A stretch of DNA of 64,000 nucleotides, from assembly GCA_052390115.1 (NCBI GenBank), contig JBQTHE010000069.1, forward strand, positions 1-64,000, given 5' to 3'. The notes beneath the pieces were generated by a model, which saw nothing but the letters and a program-made list of their open reading frames with translations, had not been told where the DNA came from and ran no database searches. Positions 31,147 to 39,996 of the stretch are shown piece by piece. Position 1 is the stretch's first letter. Every line of letters starts with the position of its first letter. The DNA is from GCA-003244245 sp052390115. Lineage in GTDB: Bacteria; Actinomycetota; Actinomycetes; Mycobacteriales; Pseudonocardiaceae. The position numbers and the translations under genes are program-made.

Positions 31147-32077
31147 GACCTGCTCGCAGGGTCGAAGCATTGACCCTGCGACCTGCAGGTCCTGGACACC
31201 TGAGTATCGGCTGGACGTCCGCGCGGTACTGGCTCCGCTGCGCCGCGGCCGGGGCGACCCCACGATGCGGGTGGACGCCGATGGCACTATCTGGCGCGCA
31301 GGCACTACCCCAGCGGGCGCAGCCACCCTGGCGCTGCGCCGTGATGACGGTGGCACCGTGCACGCCACCGGATGGGGACCGGGCGCTTCGTGGGCGCTGG
31401 ACGGGCTGCCTGCGCTGCTCGGAGCCGACGATGACGACAGCACCTTTGTCGCACATCACCCGCTGATCGCGCAGGTCCGGCGCCGGATGCCGGGCCTGCG
31501 CCTGGGTGCCACCCGCCGGGTGTGGGACGTGCTGGTGCCCGCAGTGCTGGAGCAGAAGGTCACCGGTACCGAAGCTCGGCGCTCCTGGCGCGAGTTGTGC
31601 TGGCGCTTCGGGGAACGGGCGCCGGGACCCGGTGAGCTGCGGGTGCCGCCCGGCCCGGCCGCGGTGCGCGGGATCCCCGACTGGGAATGGCACCGCGCCG
31701 GGGTGGACCGTTCGCGGCGTCGGGCCTTGCTGGCGGCGGCTGCGGTGGCGCACCGGCTGGAGGGTGCGGTGACGTTGGGCGGGAAGGCCGGCCGTGACCT
31801 GCTGCGCAAGGTCCCGGGGATCGGGATCTGGACGGCCGCCGAGGTGGCCCAAAGGGCTTGGGCGGACGCGGATGCGGTGAGCGTCGGCGACTTCCACATC
31901 CCGTCCGTCGTCGGTTACGCGCTGCTCGGCAGGCCGCTGGACGACGAAGGCATGCTTGAGGTTCTCGCGCCCTACGTGCCGCAGCGCCACCGGGCGGTGC
32001 GCTACGTCGAGGCCTCCGGATCGCGCCGTCCCCGCTTCGGCCCCCGGTTCAGTCCCCGGGACTACCGGGCGATCTGA
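31139..32077 (+). CDS. HhH-GPD family DNA glycosylase (AlkA-like)
   Basis: A 312-residue base-excision repair glycosylase of the DNA-3-methyladenine type. The C-terminal half has a helix-hairpin-helix (LRKVPGIGIWTAAEVAQRAW), and SVGDFHIP supplies the catalytic Asp expected after the hairpin. VLVPAVLEQKVTG is the conserved substrate-pocket helix. The N-terminal 100 residues (RLDVRAVLAPLRRGRGDPTM and on) match the beta domain of AlkA-like proteins. The ATG at 31139 overlaps the stop of the mannose gene by eight bases; the frame stays open further upstream, but that is shadow. Confidence 0.88.
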   Translation: MPETCSQGRSIDPATCRSWTPEYRLDVRAVLAPLRRGRGDPTMRVDADGTIWRAGTTPAGAATLALRRDDGGTVHATGWGPGASWALDGLPALLGADDDDSTFVAHHPLIAQVRRRMPGLRLGATRRVWDVLVPAVLEQKVTGTEARRSWRELCWRFGERAPGPGELRVPPGPAAVRGIPDWEWHRAGVDRSRRRALLAAAAVAHRLEGAVTLGGKAGRDLLRKVPGIGIWTAAEVAQRAWADADAVSVGDFHIPSVVGYALLGRPLDDEGMLEVLAPYVPQRHRAVRYVEASGSRRPRFGPRFSPRDYRAI

Positions 32078-32125
32078 GCTCCACCGGAGGCGTGACGATC
32101 GGAGCTATCAGCCCAGTCCCCCGCC

Positions 32126-32812
32126 TCACGACCCGTGCAAGGCCTGCGCGGCGGTGCGCACCGCCGCGAAGATGTCGATCTCCCGGCAGGTGGCTAGCGG
32201 ATGGGTGGGAGCTTGGCCGTACCAGCGCACCGGCCCGTTCGGGGTCCGGCTGGGTGGCAGCGCCAGCGCCCCGGTGACCATCTGCACCACATCGGGCCAG
32301 GGCAGCGGCACGCCGTAAGGCTCACCCGCGATGATCACGCCGCATCCCGGGGCGTCGGGGTGCAACAGGACCGGCGCCGGACGATCAAGTGCGGTCAAGA
32401 TCGGCATCATCGCTTCGGTCAGAGCCATCGGCAGGATCCATGCTTTGGCCCAATCTCCCAGCGGCAGCACCACGTGATCGCCCTGCACGTGCACCGGCCA
32501 GCCGAGCGCGCAGTAGGCCGTGCGGTCCAGGCGAGTCGCGGGTCCGGCCAGCTGCGGCGTTTCGGCTTCAATGGGTGCTTCGGTGGCCGAGGCTTGGATC
32601 ATGGCGGTGTGCTGGCGAACACACATCGAGCACGGCGTGCCCTGACCGGGTTCGACGGTCTCCAGTTTCCGCGGCGACAGCAGCCCCCCGCAGAGAGCGC
32701 TGGCCGCGCTGTCCGCGACACGGACCGGTAATGGGAGTAGGTGCACTGGGTGGCTCGCCTGCGCGCCGACTTCGGGCCGGTAGCGGGCGGTCAGCACGGT
32801 AGCGCAGCTCAC
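32126..32812 (-). CDS. Hypothetical protein with CxxC
   Basis: Unrecognised 228-residue protein from the GTG at 32812 (GAAGG upstream); an open frame continues to 32839. A CSMC pair near residue 62 could bind metal or be redox-active. A hydrophobic, well-structured centre (YCALGWPVHVQGDHVVLPLG) and a Pro-rich segment (GEPYGVPLPWPDVVQ) follow, with no membrane span. It resembles actinobacterial proteins carrying a primase/polymerase-like N-terminal patch, but I am not confident. It is convergent with the DNA glycosylase gene. Confidence 0.6.
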   Translation of the reverse strand: MSCATVLTARYRPEVGAQASHPVHLLPLPVRVADSAASALCGGLLSPRKLETVEPGQGTPCSMCVRQHTAMIQASATEAPIEAETPQLAGPATRLDRTAYCALGWPVHVQGDHVVLPLGDWAKAWILPMALTEAMMPILTALDRPAPVLLHPDAPGCGVIIAGEPYGVPLPWPDVVQMVTGALALPPSRTPNGPVRWYGQAPTHPLATCREIDIFAAVRTAAQALHGS

Positions 32813-33171
32813 ACTTGCCTTCTCACGCCCACGGTGCACGACTCACGTGGTGATGACGACCCCCATGGCGACGACCACGGAGCTGGCCCAGTGGGGCGGA
32901 GCCTGGTCATCGGTGCGATCGTGGTGCACGGCGAGACCGGGGGCGTTGGGACTCTCCCCGGCCCCGCCGTGGCTGTTGCCGGCCGTCGGCCCAGTGGGGC
33001 GTCGCCGGGAAGGGGCCAGGTGGGATCTCGCCAGCACCGGAAACGACGCTGCCGGTTCACCGGCCCGCGACAACCGGAAATCCGACTGCCATGTTGTCGT
33101 CACTGATCGCGTGATCGGTGTGGTCGAATTCGCAGGTGAGCCACGTCGCTGATACCACTCGGGTTGTCGGT
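32813..33171. other. Gene-poor stretch
   Basis: About 360 bases without a convincing gene. Open frames on both strands (for example 32847-33152) lack ribosome sites and recognisable domains. No inverted repeat stands out. Confidence 0.4.
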
Positions 33172-33411
33172 TCAGCTGGCGGCGTCATCGAACTCACCAC
33201 CCTTGGTGCTGGCCACGAAGGCGGCCATCTCACTGCGGCTGAAGATCAGCGCCGGACCGCTCGGATAGCGTGAGTTGCGCAATGCAACTTCGCCGCTATC
33301 CAGTGCTGCGGCTTCGACACAGTTACCGATCTGGCCGCTGTGCGTGCTCTTCCGCCACGTTGCCGAGGTAAGTCGGGCGGCTGACGAGCCACGACTAATA
33401 GGTTCTCTCAT
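33172..33411 (-). CDS. DUF397 domain protein
   Basis: A 79-residue protein with the DUF397 pattern: TWRKSTHSGQIGNCVEAA near the N-terminus, VALRNSRYPSGPALIFSRSE and a C-terminal AAFVAS. Proteins of this family are encoded with, and in some cases antagonise, XRE-DUF5753 regulators in streptomycete-type toxin-antitoxin-like pairs. The partner regulator lies 188 bases upstream in the same direction. Confidence 0.88.
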   Translation of the reverse strand: MREPISRGSSAARLTSATWRKSTHSGQIGNCVEAAALDSGEVALRNSRYPSGPALIFSRSEMAAFVASTKGGEFDDAAS

Positions 33412-33599
33412 GTTTGCCTCACCCCAGTGAGCACATCTGCACGTGCATTGGCACAGCTAGAACCGTAGCACCGGGTCTCGTACCGGTCAAATGCATGTGC
33501 AAGTGGGTGAGCGCGCTCGAACCTGCCGGGAGTGGGACGGGCGCCGGCGCGAGGACGGGCTCGGGAAGGCCTGATTCGGCGGGCCGGGATCCAGGCCGC

Positions 33600-34496
33600 T
33601 CAGATCTCCGCGCGCACCTTCGCCAGCAGTTGCCTGCTGTGGTCGGGAGTCTTGGCGTCCACCATCAGCCGGTCGAAGACCCTGCTGTACAGCTCGGTTT
33701 CAGATCGCTTGTCCAGGTAGAGCGCACCGCAGAGGTGCTCGATGTACACCACATCCGGCAGCTCCGGCTCGGCGAATCGCAGCATGCTGAACGGACCTTC
33801 GGCTGCGTACCCGCTGAGCGGGTAGGGCACGACCTGCAGGGTGATGTTGGGACGCTTGGTGAGGGCGAGGAGATGCTCGAGCTGCGCCAGCATCACCCGC
33901 CTGCCGCCGATCGGACGGTGCAGCACGGACTCGTCGACGATCGCCCACAGCTTGGGGGCATCCGGCCGAGCAAGTAGCGCTTGGCGCCGCATCCGCATCG
34001 TGACCTGGCGTTCTGCCCGCAGATCCTCCAGCTGAAACCAACCGCGGGTCGTGATCGCCCTCGCGTAGTCCTCGGTCTGCATCAGGCCAGGCAAGAACTG
34101 CAGCTCGTAAGTCTGGATCCGGGACGCCGACTCCTCCAGCCCGAGGTAGTTCTCGAACCAGTCGGCCACCATGTCGGTGTAGCGATGCCACCAGCCGGGC
34201 TCGTTGGACGCCTTGACCATCTCGAGGAACATCTCGCGCTCCTCGGCATCCGTCACCCCGTACATGGTGAGCAGGTCGGTCACGTCTCGCGGTTTGAAGC
34301 TGACCCGGCCGAGCTCGAGCCGGCTGATCTTCGACTCAGAACCACGGATGGCGTAACCGGCCTCCGCGCGTGAGATCTCGGCGGCCTCCCGCAGCCGGCG
34401 CAGGCGGGCGCCCAGCACGATGCGGCGGGCCGTGGGCTTGCCAGCCTGAGCAGCTGCGGGACCATGAGATGCATCAGTGAGATCATCTGTGGCCAT
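33600..34496 (-). CDS. XRE-family regulator with DUF5753 domain
   Basis: A 298-residue regulator. The N-terminal helix-turn-helix (about 26-80) shows LGARLRRLREAAEISRAEAG and GSESKISRLELGR. The C-terminal DUF5753 domain (about 105-290) has the typical RIQTYELQFLPGLMQTEDYA and LGGR-like IGGRRVMLAQLEHLLAL segments and ends KVRAEI. The ATG at 34496 has GGAGGTGCGG upstream; the open frame to 34568 is not needed. It pairs with the DUF397 gene downstream and diverges from a PF04672 methyltransferase gene, a frequent actinobacterial combination. Confidence 0.9.
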   Translation of the reverse strand: MATDDLTDASHGPAAAQAGKPTARRIVLGARLRRLREAAEISRAEAGYAIRGSESKISRLELGRVSFKPRDVTDLLTMYGVTDAEEREMFLEMVKASNEPGWWHRYTDMVADWFENYLGLEESASRIQTYELQFLPGLMQTEDYARAITTRGWFQLEDLRAERQVTMRMRRQALLARPDAPKLWAIVDESVLHRPIGGRRVMLAQLEHLLALTKRPNITLQVVPYPLSGYAAEGPFSMLRFAEPELPDVVYIEHLCGALYLDKRSETELYSRVFDRLMVDAKTPDHSRQLLAKVRAEI

Positions 34497-34683
34497 GACC
34501 GCACCTCCGGTGTCTCCCAGCCCGCCATCCGCATAGCGCAGTCTGGAGGCGAACCCCCGATCGCTCAACGTACCGCGCTGTGGCGCATGGTCAACACACC
34601 ACCCGTGGTGTACCGGACGGGTCCGCGCCCCCTACCCTGGGCTGCGTCCAGACCCGTACTTCACGCGCTTGTGAGGTTTCTCG

Positions 34684-35523
34684 ATGCCCGGTATAGACGC
34701 CCCGCTGTCGGATGATGTCACATCAGTTCATATCGACACGACCAAGGCGAGCATCGCCCGGGTTTACGACGCGGCTCTTGGCGGCAAGGACAACTACGAG
34801 GTTGACCGTGAGGTCGTTCGGAGACTCGCTCAGCTCGTACCGGATATCGGCCAATATGCGTGGGACGAGCGGAATTTCCTGATCCGGGTGACCCGCTTTC
34901 TCGCTGGCGAGGCGGGCATCACCCAGTTCCTCGACTGTGGGTCGGGGCTGCCCACGGTGGAGAACGTTCACCAGGTCGCGCAGCGAATCCAGCCGGACGC
35001 CCGCGTGGTGTACATCGACAACGACCCGGTGGTGCTCGCGCACGGCCGGGCGCTGCTCGAGGAGAATGACCAGACCCACTTCAGCGACGCTGACATCTTC
35101 GTGCCACGCCAGGTCCTCAACGACGAGATCGTCCGCAAGCACCTTGACTTTTCTGAGCCGATCGCGCTGTTCCAACTCGGGACGCTGTGCCACTACGACG
35201 GCGAGCGCAGCCCGCAGAGCATCATGGCCGAATACATAGATGCCCTGCCGTCGGGCTCCTATGTGGCGATCTGCCACTTCTTCGATCCCGAGACCCCCAG
35301 CGAGTTGAGCGAACTCGCCCGCAAGATGGAACAGGTTTTCCAGCGAAGCCCGCTGGGCGGAGTGTTCCGCACCCGCGCCGAGATCGAGGGCATGTTCCCC
35401 GGCCTGGAACTGGTCGACCCCGGCCTGACCCGGTGCGCCGACTGGTGGCCCGATGGCCCGCGGATCAAGCCGCTGGCTCCCGCGCAGCACACCCTCGTCG
35501 GAGCGGTCGGCCGTAAGCCCTAG
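34684..35523 (+). CDS. SAM-dependent methyltransferase, PF04672 family
   Basis: A 279-residue protein of the actinobacterial S-adenosyl methyltransferase family PF04672 (DUF574). Landmarks are ARVYDAALGGKDNYEVDREV near the N-terminus, QFLDCGSGLPTVENVHQVAQ (SAM loop), VVYIDNDPVVLAHGRALL, and a C-terminal LVDPGLTRCADWWPDG. The substrate is unknown; members are common in genomes with many XRE/DUF397 pairs, and this one diverges from such a regulator. Confidence 0.9.
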   Translation: MPGIDAPLSDDVTSVHIDTTKASIARVYDAALGGKDNYEVDREVVRRLAQLVPDIGQYAWDERNFLIRVTRFLAGEAGITQFLDCGSGLPTVENVHQVAQRIQPDARVVYIDNDPVVLAHGRALLEENDQTHFSDADIFVPRQVLNDEIVRKHLDFSEPIALFQLGTLCHYDGERSPQSIMAEYIDALPSGSYVAICHFFDPETPSELSELARKMEQVFQRSPLGGVFRTRAEIEGMFPGLELVDPGLTRCADWWPDGPRIKPLAPAQHTLVGAVGRKP

Positions 35524-35638
35524 TCCCCGGCTTGCGTGGCCGCCGCGTCAGGCACCTCTGAAGTCGTTGTATCTCCCCATGTCGGGTCGGCATCTATGTC
35601 CCGAGGGACTGGAACGCTGAGACTCCGGGGTGAGTGCC

Positions 35639-35830
35639 ATGACCGCATCCGTCTATGTCGGAACGTCGAGGGGTGAATCGCTGGTCCGGGTCGAGGCCTA
35701 CGACCTCGACCCCTACCTGACTCTCACCGTTCGGGGTCAGACCGTCGCGCTTACTCGCGACGAAGCCCGCCGGGTCAGCGATGCGCTTCGGGCAGCCGCG
35801 TTCACCGCGCAGGAGTGGGCCGACAGCTGA
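35639..35830 (+). CDS. Small hypothetical protein
   Basis: A 63-residue protein beginning at the ATG at 35639 with GGGGTGAG upstream; the GTG at 35630 is the alternative start. Alternating hydrophobic pattern (SVYVGTSRGESLVRVEAYD, YLTLTVRGQTVALT) suggests a small beta-barrel or sandwich followed by a helix (DEARRVSDALRAAAFTAQEW). It resembles small proteins encoded near regulators in this lineage; function unknown. Confidence 0.55.
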   Translation: MTASVYVGTSRGESLVRVEAYDLDPYLTLTVRGQTVALTRDEARRVSDALRAAAFTAQEWADS

Positions 35831-35851
35831 CCGCCAGGGTCGGCGCGGTCA
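35828..35851. terminator. Hairpin spanning two convergent stops
   Basis: TGACCGC, ten-base loop, GCGGTCA. The TGA at 35828 ends the 63-aa gene and the TCA at 35849 is the stop of the leftward nitronate monooxygenase gene. Confidence 0.45.
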
Positions 35852-36829
35852 CTCGCCCATCGCCGGCGTGACGCACCCGGCCGCGGATGCCAGAGCTGCT
35901 TGTGCCTCGGCCAGCACGGTGGTGATGATCTCGGCCGCTGGCCGGACGTCGTTGATCAGGCCGGCGGTCTGGCCGGTGAGGGGAAGATACTCATCGCCGC
36001 GCCCGCGGGACACCGCGGCGAATAGCTCCGGGCCGACCACCGCTGGGTCCACTGAGTCGGGGTGGTCGGTGAGGGCATCGGTGAGCGGGGTACGCAGCGA
36101 GCGGGGCTGGATGGGAGGCACACCTGGGCGGCTGTAGGTCCCCATCACCCGCTCGATGTTGGGCACCTTCACGGCGTCGACTGCGTCAGCGGCGACGATC
36201 CGCTGCTTCCACTGCGCGCTGATCGCCATCTCGGTGCTGGCCAGAAACCGGGTGCCCATCACGACGCCGGATGCGCCGAGCGCCAGCGCGGCGGCCATCC
36301 CGCGGCCGTCGGCGATCCCGCCTGCGGCGACGACCGGGACGTCGCCAGCGAGGTCGACGACCTGGGGGACCAGCACCATGGTGGAGACGAACCCCCCTTG
36401 CCCGCCGGCCTCCGAGCCCTGGGCGACGAGGACGTCAGCACCTGCGGACAGCGCCTGCTCGGCCTGCTCCCGCGTCACGATCTGCTGTATCCAGCGGATC
36501 CCGGCGTCGTGAGCCCGCGCGATGAGGTCGGCGCAGACCGCGAGATGGAAGCTGATCGCAGCCGGTCTGAAGTCGATCGTGGCGGCGAATGCGTCTTCGT
36601 CGAGTGGCCGGACGGTGTGGTTGATCGCAAATGGGCGGTCGGTGCGACCACGCAACCGGGCCCACTGGTCCTGTAGCTCGGGCAGCGAGCGGATTGCGGT
36701 GCCCAGGCTACCCAGCCCGCCCGCGGCGCACACCGCAGTAGCGAGCTCGACTGAGTCCCACGGCCCGAAGGGTGCGCAGATGATCGGCACATCGATGCCG
36801 AGGACGTCGCAAAGCGGGGTGTGCAGCAT
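35849..36829 (-). CDS. Nitronate monooxygenase (2-nitropropane dioxygenase family)
   Basis: A 326-residue FMN-dependent TIM-barrel enzyme that oxidises nitronates (for example propionate-3-nitronate) to carbonyl products and nitrite. Motifs: the N-terminal DVPIICAPFGPWDSVELATA, AISFHLAV, DVLVAQGSEAGGQGG (His replaced by Gln-Gly before SEAGG), VPVVAAGGIADGRGM and GVVMGTRFLAS (phosphate-binding Gly loops). The start ATG at 36829 has AGGAG seven bases upstream. It diverges from a methyltransferase gene. Confidence 0.88.
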   Translation of the reverse strand: MLHTPLCDVLGIDVPIICAPFGPWDSVELATAVCAAGGLGSLGTAIRSLPELQDQWARLRGRTDRPFAINHTVRPLDEDAFAATIDFRPAAISFHLAVCADLIARAHDAGIRWIQQIVTREQAEQALSAGADVLVAQGSEAGGQGGFVSTMVLVPQVVDLAGDVPVVAAGGIADGRGMAAALALGASGVVMGTRFLASTEMAISAQWKQRIVAADAVDAVKVPNIERVMGTYSRPGVPPIQPRSLRTPLTDALTDHPDSVDPAVVGPELFAAVSRGRGDEYLPLTGQTAGLINDVRPAAEIITTVLAEAQAALASAAGCVTPAMGE

Positions 36830-36854
36830 GGGGAACTCCTGTCTGAGGCGGCGT

Positions 36855-36877
36855 CGACCTCGGGAACGGCGAGGTCG
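36855..36877. promoter_or_regulatory. Inverted repeat in divergent promoter region
   Basis: CGACCTCG, 7-base spacer, CGAGGTCG, 26 bases upstream of the nitronate monooxygenase ATG. It could be an operator or leader hairpin; no regulator is identified. Confidence 0.35.
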
Positions 36878-36980
36878 GCCACTTCCCGGTGACTGGCCTC
36901 GCCGCTACCGTGGGATCGCGTCACCAGGTGAAGATCCGGCAAGGATCGTTGCGGTCGCGAACAAATGTATGGGGGTCACG

Positions 36981-38036
36981 ATGGCTGAGGAGACACCGGT
37001 CCTGGCGGGCTCACCAACGGAGCTGTCACCTGCGGTCGCGATGCGTCAGCTGACCATGGGAGCTCTCGTCTCCCAGGCGATCAGTGTGATCGCCAGGTTC
37101 GGAGTCGCAGACACGTTGGTCGCCGGCCCGCGGCACGTGGATGAGATCGCGGAGCTGGTAGGCGCGCACGGCCCGGCGATGTATCGGCTGCTGCGAGTGC
37201 TCGGCGACGTCGGAGTCGTCGCGGAGCTGGAGAACCGGCGGTTCGCCCTGACCCCCCTTGGTGACCTGCTGCGCAGCGATGTCCCCGGCTCGTTGCGAGG
37301 CTGGGCGACGATGTTCGGGATGCCATTCCACCGTTACCCGTGGACCGATCTGTACGAAACTGTCCAGACCGGGAAATCGGCGTTCGATCGAGTCCACAGT
37401 GCGAAGCTCTTCGACTACTTGGCGGAGCATCCCGAGGATGCTGCGGTCTTCGACGCGGCCATGACCTCGATTTCCACGAGTGCAGCTGCCAGCATCGTGC
37501 AAGCGTACGATTTCTCCCGATTCAGCACGATCGTGGATGTTGGCGGCGGGCGTGGCAGCCTGCTCGCCGCGATCCTGTCCGCCAACCCGCACCTTCAGGG
37601 AGTGCTGTTCGACGTGCCGGCGGTCATGGCCGGCGCCGACGATGACATTTCCGGCGCCGAAGTTGTCGACCGCTGCGACGTGGTGAGCGGGGACTTCTTC
37701 GACTCGGTACCGGAAGGTGGCGATGCCTACCTGCTGAGCAACATCATCCCGAGCTGGGACGACGACCGCGCAGTGGAAATCCTGAGCACGTGTCGGGCTG
37801 CGATGGCCGACACCGCCTGCGTTCTCCTTGCTGAGTTCGTGCTGCCGGAGGGCGCGGCGCCGTCGATAGGCAAACTGGTGGACTTGGAATTGCTGGTCAT
37901 GACCTCCGGTGGTCGTCAACGCACCGAGGCGGAGCACCGCACATTGCTCGACCGTGCCGGCCTCCGACTGACCCGTATCGTCCCGAGTACCGGCCTGGTC
38001 AGTCTCGTGGAGGCGGTTCCCGACGCGCCGAGTTGA
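36981..38036 (+). CDS. O-methyltransferase of the acetylserotonin/Methyltransf_2 family
   Basis: A 351-residue SAM-dependent methyltransferase like those tailoring polyketides or phenolic compounds. An N-terminal dimerisation/winged-helix region (about 15-95: LTMGALVSQAISVIARFGVA, LLRVLGDVGVV, FALTPLGDLLRSD) is followed by the SAM fold with IVDVGGGRGSLLAAIL, VLFDVPAV and AYLLSNIIPSWDDDRAVEIL. The usual catalytic His of this family is replaced around SNIIPSWDDD, where Ser/Asn stand instead of 'H-x-W-D', so activity may differ. I start at the ATG at 36981 (GGGGG upstream). Confidence 0.88.
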   Translation: MAEETPVLAGSPTELSPAVAMRQLTMGALVSQAISVIARFGVADTLVAGPRHVDEIAELVGAHGPAMYRLLRVLGDVGVVAELENRRFALTPLGDLLRSDVPGSLRGWATMFGMPFHRYPWTDLYETVQTGKSAFDRVHSAKLFDYLAEHPEDAAVFDAAMTSISTSAAASIVQAYDFSRFSTIVDVGGGRGSLLAAILSANPHLQGVLFDVPAVMAGADDDISGAEVVDRCDVVSGDFFDSVPEGGDAYLLSNIIPSWDDDRAVEILSTCRAAMADTACVLLAEFVLPEGAAPSIGKLVDLELLVMTSGGRQRTEAEHRTLLDRAGLRLTRIVPSTGLVSLVEAVPDAPS

Positions 38037-38042
38037 CCCGCG

Positions 38043-38101
38043 CGTTATGGAGACATATCGGGCTATTCAGCGTCCGAAAACCCCGATATGTCTCCATAAC
38101 G
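38043..38101. terminator. Perfect 20-bp inverted repeat between convergent genes
   Basis: Arms 38043-38062 (CGTTATGGAGACATATCGGG) and 38082-38101 with a 19-base loop, starting 7 bases after the methyltransferase stop. The last codons of the opposite NUDIX gene lie within it, so it can serve both convergent genes. Confidence 0.8.
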
Positions 38102-38647
38102 AGGGAGGGTCTGGCGTGCCGCCAGCGCGGGGGCCACGTCGGGGGGTAGCGCATCGATCGGCCACCAGGCGAGGTCGACGGACTCGGTGCTGCGGACCGG
38201 GGTGGCGTCGGCTGGGGCGCGCAGCAGGAATCGCACGTCGAAGTGCCGGGTGGGCAAGCCCAGTGAGCAGGTGATCGGGTGCACGTCCAGGTGCAGCGGT
38301 CGAGGGTCGATCTCCAGGCCGGCAATGCCGGACTCCTCGGTGGCCTCCCGCAGCGCCGCCGCGGCGAGTCCGGCGTCGTTCTCCTCGCAGTGCCCGCCGA
38401 GCTGCACCCAGCGCCCGACCCGGGGATGCAGGGTGAGCAGCACCTGCGCTTCGTCGTGGGAGAGGACCACGGCCGAGGCGGTCAGGTGGCCGGGCGTGCA
38501 GGAGCGGGCGCAGGCGTCCGGGCGGGCGGCCAGGAACCCGAGGAACGCCTCGCGCAGCGCCCGCTGCCCGGGGTCGCCGGGCTCCCAGGCAGACAGCACC
38601 CGCACCGCGTCGCCGTGTACGGCGCAGTTCTGCAGGGCGATCGTCAT
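38063..38647 (-). CDS. NUDIX hydrolase
   Basis: A 194-residue pyrophosphohydrolase. The NUDIX box reads GGHCEENDAGLAAAALREAT then EESGI, i.e. G-x5-E-x7-REATEES, with one altered spacing. VVLSHDEAQVLLTLHPRVGRW precedes it. ATG at 38647 overlaps the fbiB stop (ATGA), so it is the third gene of an fbiA-fbiB-nudix operon. Its C-terminal codons run into the 20-bp inverted repeat. The substrate is unknown; association with F420 genes is common in actinomycetes. Confidence 0.88.
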   Translation of the reverse strand: MTIALQNCAVHGDAVRVLSAWEPGDPGQRALREAFLGFLAARPDACARSCTPGHLTASAVVLSHDEAQVLLTLHPRVGRWVQLGGHCEENDAGLAAAALREATEESGIAGLEIDPRPLHLDVHPITCSLGLPTRHFDVRFLLRAPADATPVRSTESVDLAWWPIDALPPDVAPALAARQTLPRYGDISGFSDAE

Positions 38648-39996
38648 CGCAGCACCAACCCGTCGTCGGGATCGCGCGCGGGGCGCGGTCGCAGCGGCTC
38701 CGCAGGGTAGCCGACGGCGATCGCGCCGAGTGGCCGCCAGTCCGGCGGCAGGGTGAGTTCGGCGCGGACCAGGTCCGGGCAGAACAGCGTCGAGCCGATC
38801 CAGCACGAGCCCAGGCCTTCGGCGGCCAGCGCCACCAGCAGGCTCCCGACGGCGGCGCCCGCGGCGACGGTGAACATCGCCTCCTCCGCGGCACGCCGGC
38901 GCGCATCCGGGTAGGTGTGTGCCCCGTCGGGCACGGCCACCGGCACCAGCACCTCCGGTGCGTCCCGCAGCAGGTCCCCGCGCCGGACCCGGCGCTCGAT
39001 CTGCTCCCCGGGCAGCCCGTCGTGGCGCAGGTCGGCTCGCCACGCCTGCGCCATCGCGTCGAGCAGCCGCCGCCGGACCTGCCGGTCGGCCAGCCAGACG
39101 AAGCGAACCGGCCGGGTGTGGTGCGGTGCCGGTGCGGTCAGGGCCACCCCCACCGCGCGGCGAAGCTGCTCCGGGTCCACCGGATCGGTGCGAAACGAGC
39201 GCACCGATCGGCGCAGCAGCACCGCATCAGCCCGGCCCAGAGCGCGCCCCTGCTCGATCGCCTCGTCTGTGCCCAGCCAGAACAGGTCATCGGCCACCGG
39301 CCGGATCAGATCCGCCGCGGTGCTGCCGTCGTCGCCGCGGGGCAACCCGCGCAGCACCGCCACGGGTACCCCGCCCAACTTGCCCTTGACCAGGTCGGCT
39401 GCTGCGGCGATCTCGTCAGCGACTGCTACCTCGGTGGTGGCGAGCTCGTTGCCGTGCCGGTCGACGGTGCCCGCATAGCGGTGCAGCACGCTCAGACCGG
39501 CGACCCCGATCGCCGCGTCGATCTGCCCGACCCGCCATGCCCGGCCCATCGTGTCGGTGATCACCACGGCGACGTCGACGCCCAGCGTCGCGGCAAGGCC
39601 GTCCCGCAGCCGCGCGGCGCTGGCGTCAGGATTGACGGGTAATAGGGCGACCTCGTCGGGCTCCACGTTGGACGCATCCACTCCTGAGGCTGCTTGAACC
39701 ACGCCCAGCTCGTTCATTGTGATCAGGGTGCGGCCGTGGCGAGCCAACACCCGCCGGGCCTCGGCCGTGATCAGCTTGCGGCGGGCGGCGTCCCTGGCCA
39801 GCGGGTCGGCCGGCACCGTGACCAGCCGTCCCTCCACCTTGGACACCACTTTGCTGGTGACGACGACGACGTCACCGTCGGCCAGCCACGGTGCCGCGCT
39901 GGCCACTGCGGCGATCAGATCGTCCCCCGGCCGGAACTCGGGTAGCCCGCGCACCGGCAGGATGCGGACCTCGCCTGCTGCGGCGTGGTCGTTCAT
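38644..39996 (-). CDS. fbiB: Coenzyme F420:L-glutamate ligase FbiB
   Basis: A 450-residue two-domain enzyme finishing coenzyme F420. The N-terminal F420-0:gamma-glutamyl ligase domain (about 10-245) shows DVVVVTSKVVSKVEGR, TRHG-like VLARHGRTLITMNELGVV, ASNVEPDEVALLP and ITDTMGRAWRVGQIDAAIG. The C-terminal nitroreductase-like FMN domain (about 260-450; RRSVRSFRTDPV, AEGLGSCWIGSTLF) reduces dehydro-F420. The length matches M. tuberculosis FbiB (448). The ATG overlaps the fbiA stop by four bases. The open frame upstream to 40476 is a shadow within fbiA. Confidence 0.96.
   Translation of the reverse strand: MNDHAAAGEVRILPVRGLPEFRPGDDLIAAVASAAPWLADGDVVVVTSKVVSKVEGRLVTVPADPLARDAARRKLITAEARRVLARHGRTLITMNELGVVQAASGVDASNVEPDEVALLPVNPDASAARLRDGLAATLGVDVAVVITDTMGRAWRVGQIDAAIGVAGLSVLHRYAGTVDRHGNELATTEVAVADEIAAAADLVKGKLGGVPVAVLRGLPRGDDGSTAADLIRPVADDLFWLGTDEAIEQGRALGRADAVLLRRSVRSFRTDPVDPEQLRRAVGVALTAPAPHHTRPVRFVWLADRQVRRRLLDAMAQAWRADLRHDGLPGEQIERRVRRGDLLRDAPEVLVPVAVPDGAHTYPDARRRAAEEAMFTVAAGAAVGSLLVALAAEGLGSCWIGSTLFCPDLVRAELTLPPDWRPLGAIAVGYPAEPLRPRPARDPDDGLVLR

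Noticed and set aside
32847..33152. 101-aa plus-strand ORF in the gap before DUF397
   Set aside because: No ribosome site, no domain, and codon bias of non-coding GC-rich DNA; reported only as gene-poor sequence.
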